Shown one piece after another: positions 52,520 through 58,870 of a stretch of 64,000 bases of DNA. The stretch is taken from assembly GCF_014076415.1 (NCBI RefSeq), contig NZ_CP043568.1, forward strand, positions 4,464,001-4,528,000. The letters run 5' to 3'. The stretch's first letter is position 1. The number at the start of each line of letters is the position of its first letter. The notes under the pieces were generated by a model, which worked only from the letters and a program-made list of their open reading frames with translations, did no database searches and had not been told where the DNA came from. This stretch comes from Comamonas testosteroni. Its GTDB lineage: Bacteria > Pseudomonadota > Gammaproteobacteria > Burkholderiales > Burkholderiaceae_C. A program made the position numbers and the translations under genes.

Positions 52520-52547
52520 CCGGCGCGCAGCGCCGGTTCTTTTTTTC
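52520..52547 (+). terminator. Hairpin/T-run after VR2
   Basis: CCGGCGC-GCA-GCGCCGG and TTCTTTTTTT, 37 bp after VR2; identical in sequence to the one after VR1. Confidence 0.8.
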
Positions 52548-52560
52548 CACAGGAGCATTC

Positions 52561-53064
52561 ATGCGCACTATCACATTGCCCGCACTGGGCAGCTTTATCA
52601 CTGGTCAAGGCGGCTATCTGGGCGCCATCATCCGTGGCGCAGCCGCCGACGGAAGCCTGGACTATGCAGTCATCGTCCCCGAGGAGGAAGGCGCAGAACT
52701 CAAGGATGTCGCCTGGTCTGAGGAGTACACCACCATTGAGGGCGCCAGCAGCAAGATTGATGGCGCAGCCAACACTGCCGCCATGGCTGCCGCTGGCCTG
52801 GAGCTTGCCAAGCACATCACCTCGCTGGAGCTGCACGGGCACAAGGATTGGTATCTGCCATCTGCAGGCGAGCTGCGCGCACTCAGTGCCAACGTCTCAG
52901 ACCTGTTTCACTTCGATGACTACTACTGGAGCAGCACGCAGTACTCGCGCACCAGCGCCTGGTGCCAGGACTTCGAGCTCGGCAGCAGCTACGACCTCGG
53001 CAAGGTCAACGAGCTTCGCGCTCGCCCCGTCCGCCAGATTCCACTTTCGCACTTCAATGCTTAA
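52561..53064 (+). CDS. DGR target protein 3, C-type-lectin-like (DUF1566)
   Basis: A 167-residue paralogue of target 2 (RTITLPALGSFITGQGGYLGAI, SLELHGHKDWYLPSAGELRAL, YYWSSTQYSRTS). Its end is VR3, with 11 differences from the template, all at adenines. RBS CAGGAGCATTC. A 9-bp-stem hairpin GACCGGCGC-TT-GCGCCGGTC follows. The last target before Avd. Confidence 0.93.
   Translation: MRTITLPALGSFITGQGGYLGAIIRGAAADGSLDYAVIVPEEEGAELKDVAWSEEYTTIEGASSKIDGAANTAAMAAAGLELAKHITSLELHGHKDWYLPSAGELRALSANVSDLFHFDDYYWSSTQYSRTSAWCQDFELGSSYDLGKVNELRARPVRQIPLSHFNA
52937..53034 (+). repeat. VR3: variable repeat of target 3
   Basis: Against the template: AAC to ACC, AGC, CTC, AGC, TAC, GAC and CTC; GAC to GGC and GAC to GTC. 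Eleven substitutions, all at template adenines. The last AAC is unchanged. Confidence 0.93.
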
Positions 53065-53071
53065 CCACTTC

Positions 53072-53091
53072 GACCGGCGCTTGCGCCGGTC
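53072..53091 (+). other. Hairpin after VR3
   Basis: GACCGGCGC-TT-GCGCCGGTC, a 9-bp stem with a 2-nt loop, 38 bp after VR3. Only a short T-run (TAATTTTT) comes after it, so a DGR-related role (cruciform) is plausible beside termination. Confidence 0.65.
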
Positions 53092-53103
53092 GCGTAATTT
53101 TTC

Positions 53104-53469
53104 ATGGCACTGACCACTGATCTTGATATCTACAAGCAAGCCAGCGGACTGCTTTCGCTGGCCATCGACGTGCAGGCACAAATCCCCCGAGCCTTTCGAG
53201 CCTCGATGGGATGCCGAATCGCTGATGAATGTGTTGAACTGCTGGTTCTCATTGGCCGAGCCAATGCCGCACGCACGGGCCCCGCCCGTGCCGCACACAT
53301 CGACGCATTGCTTGAGCGGCTGGAAGTCGCCCGCTTTCTGCTGCGTGCTGCACATGACCACAAGCAACGGCTGATCAGCACGTCGCTATGGACTCGCAGC
53401 ATCGCCATCAGCGACAGCATCAGCAAGCAGGCTCACGGATGGCTAAAGTCAGCGCGCCAGCGCCCATGA
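53104..53469 (+). CDS. avd: Avd-like DGR accessory protein (four-helix bundle)
   Basis: A 121-residue protein of the Avd/four-helix-bundle type. LDIYKQASGLLSLAIDVQAQIPRAFRASMGCRIADECVELLVLIGRANAAR and the later LEVARFLLRAAHDHKQRLIS match the pattern of bacterial Avd proteins (basic, helical, no metals). Avd binds the reverse transcriptase and template RNA as a pentamer. It lies between the last target and the template repeat, as in the BPP-1 mtd-avd-TR-brt order. Confidence 0.88.
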   Translation: MALTTDLDIYKQASGLLSLAIDVQAQIPRAFRASMGCRIADECVELLVLIGRANAARTGPARAAHIDALLERLEVARFLLRAAHDHKQRLISTSLWTRSIAISDSISKQAHGWLKSARQRP

Positions 53470-53660
53470 AAACCGCAGCGCCTGCTGCATGACGGTCAAG
53501 GCCTTCATGCCCGTGCGTTTTTGAATCTGGTCGGGCCGCTGGACCACAAACCCACCGCCAGGTGCACCAAGGGAACGATCCGGCAAGCCGGACACGCCCT
53601 GCACAGTGGCCGCACTGATCGGCAATGCCTTCGGCGCAGCCATGTAGATAGCCCGACACG

Positions 53661-53760
53661 TCGCAGTACTCGCGCAACAACGCCTGGTGCCAGGACTTCG
53701 AGAACGGCAACAGCAACAACAACGACAAGGACAACGAGCTTCGCGCTCGCCCCGTCCGCA
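53661..53760 (+). repeat. TR: template repeat of the DGR
   Basis: About 100 bp containing 28 adenines, including eight AAC codons (frame: Q Y S R N N A W C Q D F E N G N S N N N D K D N E). It is homologous to VR1-VR3 with all 35 differences at A positions. It is not within a real gene. The GC-rich 3' part (GAGCTTCGCGCTCGCCCCG) is identical in all four copies (IMH/IMH*). A hairpin GGCCGGC-CTCGC-GCCGGCC (53772-53790) follows 12 bp later, before the RT gene. Confidence 0.94.
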
Positions 53761-53771
53761 GATTCAATCCC

Positions 53772-53790
53772 GGCCGGCCTCGCGCCGGCC
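53772..53790 (+). other. Hairpin after TR
   Basis: GGCCGGC-CTCGC-GCCGGCC, a perfect 7-bp stem in the short 40-bp spacer between TR and the RT start. It may shape the template RNA or limit transcription into the RT gene. No T-run. Confidence 0.7.
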
Positions 53791-53800
53791 ACCTCTCACC

Positions 53801-54907
53801 ATGAATACACCTGCCACCTTCGAGGAACTCACTCAAGCCTATCTGGACTGCCGCCGCAACAAACGCAACAGCGCAAGCGCGTTGGCCTTCGAGTTGCATC
53901 TGGAGCGCGGCCTGTGCGAACTGTACGAGCAGTTGTTGGCTGGAACCTACCGGCCCGGCCACAGCATCTGCTTTGTCATCACCCGCCCCAAGCCCCGAGA
54001 GGTCTGGGCTGCCGATTTCCGCGATCGCATCGTGCACCACCTGCTTTACAACCGAATCGCCCCACGATTCCATGCGGCGTTCACCGCAGACTCATGCGCC
54101 TGCATACCTGGGCGCGGAACACTGTACGGAGCCAAGAGACTGGAGCAGCAGGCGCGCAGCGTCACACGAAACTGGAGCAGGCCAGCGCATTACCTCAAAT
54201 GCGATTGCGCCAACTTCTTTGTATCCATAGACAAGCTGGTCTTGCGTGAGCGCATCGCGCGGCGAGTGCATGAGCCATGGTGGCTTGAACTGGCCGACAC
54301 CATCCTGTTTCACGATCCACGCGAGAACGTGGAGGTACGCGGCAACGCCCACGACCTGCGCAAGGTGCCGCCACACAAGAGCCTGTTCAATGCACCGCCA
54401 GATACCGGCCTGCCGATTGGCAACCTATCCAGCCAGTTCTTTGCCAACATCCTGCTGGACGGGCTGGATCAGCATGTCAAGCACCGACTGCGCGCACCCC
54501 ACTACGTGCGCTATGTCGACGACTTCGTGCTACTGCATCACTCTGCACAATGGCTGAGCAGCGCACTCAAGCACATCGAGGAATGGCTGCCACAAAACCT
54601 GCGTCTCCAGCTCAATCCACGCAAGACCATCATCCAGCCCGCCGAGCGCGGCATCGACTTCGTGGGCCAGGTCATCAAGCCTTGGCGGCGCACCACACGC
54701 CCGCGCACCCTCCATTCGGCGCTAAAGCGACTGGAGCACATGCCCACAGCAGAAGTCTACGCAGCAGGCAACAGCTATCTCGGCCTGGCGCGTCAGGCCA
54801 GTCACAGCCACAAAGAACAAGCGCAGATCTGCAGAGCCTTGCTCAAGCGAGGCCATGCCATCGAAGGTCTGCACCTATCCAAAGCCTTCAGGAACCACCA
54901 ATCATGA
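53801..54907 (+). CDS. DGR reverse transcriptase
   Basis: A 368-residue reverse transcriptase. The catalytic YVDD (HYVRYVDDFVLLH, about residue 235) is present; the motif after GLP is IGNLSSQFFANILLDGLD, the IGxxxSQ that distinguishes DGR RTs from group II intron and retron enzymes. Palm-1 (YLKCDCANFFVSI) and FADDSCACIPGRG-like segments are normal. It copies TR RNA with A-specific errors, and the cDNA replaces VR. Start at ATG 53801 (upstream frame is TR). Overlaps the next gene (ATGA). Confidence 0.95.
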   Translation: MNTPATFEELTQAYLDCRRNKRNSASALAFELHLERGLCELYEQLLAGTYRPGHSICFVITRPKPREVWAADFRDRIVHHLLYNRIAPRFHAAFTADSCACIPGRGTLYGAKRLEQQARSVTRNWSRPAHYLKCDCANFFVSIDKLVLRERIARRVHEPWWLELADTILFHDPRENVEVRGNAHDLRKVPPHKSLFNAPPDTGLPIGNLSSQFFANILLDGLDQHVKHRLRAPHYVRYVDDFVLLHHSAQWLSSALKHIEEWLPQNLRLQLNPRKTIIQPAERGIDFVGQVIKPWRRTTRPRTLHSALKRLEHMPTAEVYAAGNSYLGLARQASHSHKEQAQICRALLKRGHAIEGLHLSKAFRNHQS

Positions 54908-55320
54908 AGTTTCAACCGATCCACCGCGCACGCATCGTTGCAGCCCTGCAAGAGTCAGGTCCGATGACATCAGCAGAGGTTGCCGAGTATCTGGATTTAC
55001 CCCATAAGGTCGTGCGCGCCTGCATCGCATCGACGCGATGGCTGTTACCGCACCAGGTGTTTCGCATAGTTCGTTATCAGCCCGTCACAGGCTACCGTGG
55101 GCGCGATCTTCCTGTCTACGCTGCAGAAACAGGACCCGATGCAGCCCACATCGTCAACCCCGCAAAACGCCGCAAGCAGGCCGAGGCACGCTACCGAGAA
55201 AAGCACCGCGCATCGATCAACGCGCGCGGCCGCACCACGGTCACGGCACCAGCCAACCCTTGGCTGCAACTGGCTCCGCCGGAAATCAGGGGTGCCATGT
55301 CCCTTCAAGGCCGAATCTAA
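54904..55320 (+). CDS. Winged-helix DNA-binding phage protein coupled to the RT gene
   Basis: A 138-residue protein. An N-terminal winged helix (RIVAALQESGPMTSAEVAEYLDLPHKVVRACIASTRWLL) is followed by a basic region (NPAKRRKQAEARYREKHRASINARGRTT). It overlaps the RT stop by 4 bp, so it is co-translated with the DGR. It may regulate the element or be an ordinary phage protein. Confidence 0.72.
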   Translation: MKFQPIHRARIVAALQESGPMTSAEVAEYLDLPHKVVRACIASTRWLLPHQVFRIVRYQPVTGYRGRDLPVYAAETGPDAAHIVNPAKRRKQAEARYREKHRASINARGRTTVTAPANPWLQLAPPEIRGAMSLQGRI

Positions 55321-55339
55321 AGGCCACGCACCACCAATC

Positions 55340-55370
55340 ACAGCCCGCCACTGAGCAGGGTTCATTTTTG
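55340..55370 (+). terminator. Degenerate hairpin after the DGR
   Basis: AGCCCGCC-ACTGA-GCAGGGTT, a diverged copy of the CCCGCC-ACTGA-GCGGGC module; no long T-run, so termination is doubtful. Confidence 0.4.
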
Positions 55371-55418
55371 GTGTGACACCGGCAAGCGCTTTGTGCTCGC
55401 CATGCTGCGCAAATATAA

Positions 55419-55434
55419 CTGTATATATAATCAG
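55419..55434 (+). promoter_or_regulatory. LexA-like box upstream of hypothetical gene
   Basis: CTGTATATATAATCAG differs from the CTGTATATATATACAG ideal at two positions. It lies 23 bp before the GTG of the next gene, in a promoter-like AT stretch. SOS control is likely but not certain. Confidence 0.6.
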
Positions 55435-55456
55435 TATCGATTAAAAGGAGTCAACC

Positions 55457-55999
55457 GTGAGCGAAGCACAGCACACTACGGCACTGGCGAACCTACGCCA
55501 TCTGTATAGAAACCTAGCTACTGGTGGAGTTCAAGATGCTGAGGCAGCCAAGCGCATTGCAGAGGGTCTGCTTGCACCTGCAATTTCCGCTCTAGAAAGT
55601 GGACAAGCGCCCAAGCGCTCGCCACTCACACTTGAGCAGATAAGCAAGGTTCTGGGCGGTGATGTGCAAGAAGGGTCGTTTCCTTTCGCATGCACACGAT
55701 TGATTGAGAGAGCACACGGAATTCTTGAACCGGGCACGGACGCCAGCACCGAAGGATCTGCAACGGGATGCAAACCCAATCTGAATGGATTGGGCATTCT
55801 TCCCGCTGAACTCCAAGACTTGGTTACCGCACTCCGCTTAGGTGACGCTACTGCATTGAAAGCAGCGGAAGTGATTGAAAAGCTCAGCCAGATCAAGACA
55901 TCCAGCCTGCGCCGCATCCCGGTGCTGGGCGAGATCGAGGACGAGGCGGTATTTATCAAGCGACTTGAAACGCCACCTGGCACAACCTGGGCCGAATAG
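55457..55999 (+). CDS. Hypothetical phage protein, possibly SOS-regulated
   Basis: A 180-residue protein beginning at GTG after AAAAGGAG. Mainly helical (LANLRHLYRNLATGGVQDAEAAKRIAEGLLAPAISALESG). The GVQDAEAAKRIAEGLLAPAI region and the C-terminal EIEDEAVFIKRLETPPG show no recognised domain. A LexA-like box lies upstream. Confidence 0.7.
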   Translation: MSEAQHTTALANLRHLYRNLATGGVQDAEAAKRIAEGLLAPAISALESGQAPKRSPLTLEQISKVLGGDVQEGSFPFACTRLIERAHGILEPGTDASTEGSATGCKPNLNGLGILPAELQDLVTALRLGDATALKAAEVIEKLSQIKTSSLRRIPVLGEIEDEAVFIKRLETPPGTTWAE

Positions 56000-56021
56000 C
56001 AGCCCTTCCCACAAACACCAA

Positions 56022-56046
56022 GCCCCGCCTAGTGCGGGGCTTTTTC
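56022..56046 (+). terminator. Hairpin/T-run before DUF4224 gene
   Basis: AGCCCCGC-CTA-GTGCGGGGCT then TTTTTC. Same hairpin-RBS-ATG order as elsewhere in this arm. Confidence 0.75.
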
Positions 56047-56061
56047 GTTAATGGAGCTTTT

Positions 56062-56268
56062 ATGACCGGATTTCTCACGAAAGAAGAACGACGCGAGCTG
56101 ACCGGCTATCGCAACAAGAACCCGCAAATCGCCTGGCTCAAATCGAAAGGCCTGCCATTCCAGATTGATGAAGATCGATTGATTGTGATGCGCAGCCATG
56201 TGCAGCAGTGGATCGAGGGCAAGCCCCTAGTCAAGTCTAAAGGCGTGAATTTCTCAGCAGTGAAGTAG
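56062..56268 (+). CDS. DUF4224 protein, candidate excisionase
   Basis: A 68-residue protein (FLTKEERRELTGYRNKNPQIAWLKSKGLPFQIDEDRLIVMRSHVQQWIEG). DUF4224 proteins lie next to tyrosine integrases in prophages and resemble small directionality factors. Ten bp before the integrase. Confidence 0.8.
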   Translation: MTGFLTKEERRELTGYRNKNPQIAWLKSKGLPFQIDEDRLIVMRSHVQQWIEGKPLVKSKGVNFSAVK

Positions 56269-56278
56269 GGAGCGTCCG

Positions 56279-57313
56279 ATGCCCAAAAGAACAAAATATC
56301 CTCGACTCACCGCCCTGTCGCGCAAGAACAAGAACGGCAAAGTTCGGGTCTATTACTACTACTACCGGCGCGATCTTGGGCACAAAGACATCCCCCTGGG
56401 CAAAGACTTTGAAACTGCCGTCAAAAAATGGGAGGAGCTGTCAGAAACCGGAACCATGCGCTCCGGCACTATTGGTGAGGCCTTGGATCGCTGGGAAGAA
56501 AAGGAGCTCATTAAGTACGAGAGCACAGAGACCAAGAACGGCTACATCAAGCATTTGCAGAAGCTCAAACCAGTGTTTGCCAATGCCACTTGGGATGACG
56601 TTGACCTTCCCACCTTGCGCCAGTATTTAGATCTGCGCACCGGCAAGACCCAAGGAAACCGCGAAATGTCTTTGCTTTCGATAATCTGGCACAAAGCACT
56701 GGTTTGGGGGATGACAAAAAAACCGTGGCCCGCCCAAGGCGTCAAGAACTGGAAAAATGCTGAGCAGGCACGCGAGTTCGAGGTGACTGCCGAGCTATTT
56801 GCCGCAGTCTACGCCCAGGGCGACCAAGTCTTACGCGATGGCATGGACATCGCAACAGCGACGGCCATGCGGCTCAAAGACGTCGCAGACGTGGATCTGC
56901 CCGTCAACGGCAGACTCAAGCGCCTGGCCAACAAAACCAAGCGACTCAAGGGCGCAATTGAATTCATCGTCGCTGATTCGCCAGTACTGACCCGAATCCT
57001 TGCGCGTCGATTAAGCATAGAAACGGACTGCACCAAACTGCTATGCACGCCTGAGGGAAAAGCTGTCTCACAGCGCATGCTTTCCGACCGCTGGACCGAG
57101 GCCCGCGATGCAGCGGCATACCGCGCCGAAGTCATGGGAAACAAAGAGCTTGGAACAACCATTCGCGCCATGTACTTGCGCGACATGCGCAGCTTTGCCG
57201 CCGACCTTGCCGAAGACCTTGACGCCGCCTCCAAGCTGCTCGATCACAACAGCAAAGTCACGACGCGCAAGCACTACCGCACGAAGGCGCAACTGCTCAA
57301 AACCACCCGCTAA
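56279..57313 (+). CDS. int: Tyrosine recombinase (phage integrase)
   Basis: A 344-residue integrase. N-terminal arm-binding part (basic, PRLTALSRKNKNGKVRVYYYYYRRD), core-binding SAM-like domain, then the catalytic domain with Arg (TATAMRLKDVADV), DMR motif (YLRDMRSFAADL), His (KLLDHNSKV) and Tyr (TTRKHYRTK). In motif II the usual His-x-x-Arg appears as LRDMR. It integrates into tRNA-Leu. attR lies 95 bp downstream. Confidence 0.93.
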   Translation: MPKRTKYPRLTALSRKNKNGKVRVYYYYYRRDLGHKDIPLGKDFETAVKKWEELSETGTMRSGTIGEALDRWEEKELIKYESTETKNGYIKHLQKLKPVFANATWDDVDLPTLRQYLDLRTGKTQGNREMSLLSIIWHKALVWGMTKKPWPAQGVKNWKNAEQAREFEVTAELFAAVYAQGDQVLRDGMDIATATAMRLKDVADVDLPVNGRLKRLANKTKRLKGAIEFIVADSPVLTRILARRLSIETDCTKLLCTPEGKAVSQRMLSDRWTEARDAAAYRAEVMGNKELGTTIRAMYLRDMRSFAADLAEDLDAASKLLDHNSKVTTRKHYRTKAQLLKTTR

Positions 57314-57373
57314 TTCCGTTCGTGTTTAAGCCCTCTCCATAGCGAGAAAGCACCAAACAACCACGAACGGAAT
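57313..57373. repeat. 12-bp inverted repeat between int and attR
   Basis: ATTCCGTTCGTG (57313-57324) and CACGAACGGAAT (57362-57373) are perfect inverted arms 37 bp apart. They lie directly after int and before attR, where integrase arm-type sites or an int terminator hairpin are expected. Confidence 0.6.
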
Positions 57374-57408
57374 GCAGCGCTAAGCCGCTAAAACACTGGA
57401 ATCTACAC

Positions 57409-57467
57409 GGGACTCAAAATCCCCCGCCGCAAGGCGTGCCGGTTCGATTCCGGCCCCGGGCACCACA
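57409..57467 (+). repeat. attR: right attachment core (partial tRNA-Leu)
   Basis: 59 bp identical to 14271-14329, from the anticodon stem to CCA. The tRNA 5' half is missing upstream, so this is not a functional tRNA. It marks the right end of the prophage. Confidence 0.95.
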
Positions 57468-57537
57468 GATGTAATGCTATAACTCTTGAAGACGCTCCGG
57501 AAAACTTTCCGGAATGTGTTCCGGTTTGGCAGAAAGA

Positions 57538-57575
57538 ATGCCTGCACGATGACCCATCTTGCAGGCATTTTTTTT
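57538..57575 (+). terminator. Terminator after attR (host tRNA terminator)
   Basis: ATGCCTGCA and TGCAGGCAT arms around 13 nt, then eight T. Probably the original tRNA-Leu terminator, displaced by integration. Confidence 0.75.
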
Positions 57576-57706
57576 ACAGCACCCAAGTTCAAGACTGTAG
57601 ATATCCAGGCACCATTGATCGCGCTTTGGTAAGCCACTGATCTATGTGTCGGCGCGGCTTTTTTGAGACTCTCAAAAGTCGCACCGACACGAAACCTATC
57701 CCTTAC

Positions 57707-57853
57707 CTACTTGCGTTCAACCAGCGCCTCAGAGTTCAGGACTGGCGCAGCTGTTTCGGACTCAGCAGCTTTGCGCTGAGCCTTCTCAGCCTTCTTTTTC
57801 TTCTTCTCCAGCTCCCGCTGCCTTTTCTCGAATTGGTAGTTAGGTTTTGGCAT
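57707..57853 (-). CDS. Small Lys/Glu/Ala-rich protein (48 residues)
   Basis: A 48-residue protein: MPKPNYQFEKRQRELEKKKK, then KAEKAQRKAAESETAAPVLN SEALVERK. Highly charged single helix. Proteins of this kind (PKPNYQFEKRQRELEKK) are widely conserved in Burkholderiales as I recall. A rightward frame on the other strand looks like its shadow. Function unknown. Confidence 0.7.
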   Translation of the reverse strand: MPKPNYQFEKRQRELEKKKKKAEKAQRKAAESETAAPVLNSEALVERK

Positions 57854-58175
57854 CAGGCGATTCCTTAGTGGTTTAAGTTACCCACCATAACCGATGAACC
57901 GTTCTGCGAAGCCCTAGTTCGTCTGAACTGCTTTGTGTTTTGTTTCCTGCAGGCTAGCGACCTGCATGCTGATGCCAAGGATGAGGCCACAAGCATGGAC
58001 GTTTCGAGCTTGCCATCAGCCAATGCAACCACAGGCTAGACCTGACAGGCTGCCTTCCTCAAAACCCGTACCTCATAGAAGGCCCGCCAGTGGCCTGCAA
58101 GTCGTAGCAATCGGCCCACTCACTAGAACAAAAACGCCCTCGAACTGAGGCCGTTTTCTTGAGTTCGCAACTAGA
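57854..58175. other. Intergenic, no gene seen
   Basis: 322 bp without a convincing gene. The right end holds the terminator of the RRM gene: complement CGGCCTC-AGTTC-GAGGGCG with a T-run, about 58128-58155. Confidence 0.5.
58128..58155 (-). terminator. Terminator after RRM gene
   Basis: On the minus strand CGGCCTC-AGTTC-GAGGGCG followed by TTTTTG. Confidence 0.75.
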
Positions 58176-58514
58176 TCACCAGCCCCCATAGCCATCGATG
58201 CCATAGCCAACATTTGGACGAGAGCTGGCACGGAATTCGCGGTTGCCACCGAACCCACGACCTTCTTCACGAGGCTTCGCAAGATTGACAACGATCGAAC
58301 GTCCATCGACGGACATGCCATGCAAACCAGAAATAGCTGCTTGGCATTCGTCCGCAGAGGTCATTTTTACGAACGCAAAGCCCTTAGAGCGTCCAGTCTC
58401 ACGATCCATCATGACTTTGGCAGAGGTTACGGCTCCGAACTCTGCAAAGTTGCTTCGCAGGCTGGAGTCGGTCACGGAGTAAGGCAGGTTGCCAACGTAA
58501 ATTTTTGTGCTCAT
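58176..58514 (-). CDS. RNA-binding protein with one RRM
   Basis: A 112-residue RRM protein. RNP2 is KIYVGNLPYSV, RNP1 is KGFAFVKM; a Gly/Arg-rich tail (REEGRGFGGNREFRASSRPNVGYGIDGYGGW) follows. Such short bacterial RRM proteins (cyanobacterial Rbp-like) are abundant and cold-responsive. The long untranslated region upstream is consistent. Confidence 0.92.
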   Translation of the reverse strand: MSTKIYVGNLPYSVTDSSLRSNFAEFGAVTSAKVMMDRETGRSKGFAFVKMTSADECQAAISGLHGMSVDGRSIVVNLAKPREEGRGFGGNREFRASSRPNVGYGIDGYGGW

Positions 58515-58870
58515 GGGAGCCTTTTCTAGTGGTGACGCATCAAGGATTGACGCATCGTTTGAATGTGGCGGCGCGAGTGAGAGTCCACAGCAACCGAATC
58601 AAGTGGAGAGCTCGTTAGCGGCTCAGCACGTCGATGGCTGCATGGTGGTATGCAGCCAGCCATCAGGGAACCTATAGCTAGGCTGCCCCACCTCCCGCAC
58701 TGTCCCCGCCAGCCGCTGATCAATGTCATGCATCTCGGTCAGGATCACGCTGCGCTTGTCCTGCTGGTCCACAGGCAGCTTGGGAGTCTGGCCTGTGCAT
58801 GCGACTCATCAAGGGATGAGAGTCGGTATTGAGACTAGATAGCAAATGACGCATGTATGGAGTGATCTAG
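58515..58870. other. Intergenic, leader of the RRM gene and a possible gene relic
   Basis: No full gene. The left part is the probable leader of the RRM gene. On the minus strand between about 58805 and 58630 an open frame without a good start reads LPVDQQDKRSVILTEMHDI and ends in a stop, and could be a C-terminal relic of an old gene. No family was recognised. Confidence 0.4.

Noticed and set aside
53449..53643. A 64-residue leftward frame between avd and TR
   Set aside because: It is antisense to the avd end and the likely template RNA, has no clear RBS, and could not be matched to a family. Kept only as a weak possibility.
53801..54907. Retron or group II intron origin for the RT
   Set aside because: The IGxxxSQ motif, adjacent Avd, and A-specific TR/VR differences fit a DGR; no msr/msd or intron RNA domain was seen.
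57409..57467. A second tRNA-Leu gene
   Set aside because: Only the 3' part from the anticodon stem on is present; it is attR.
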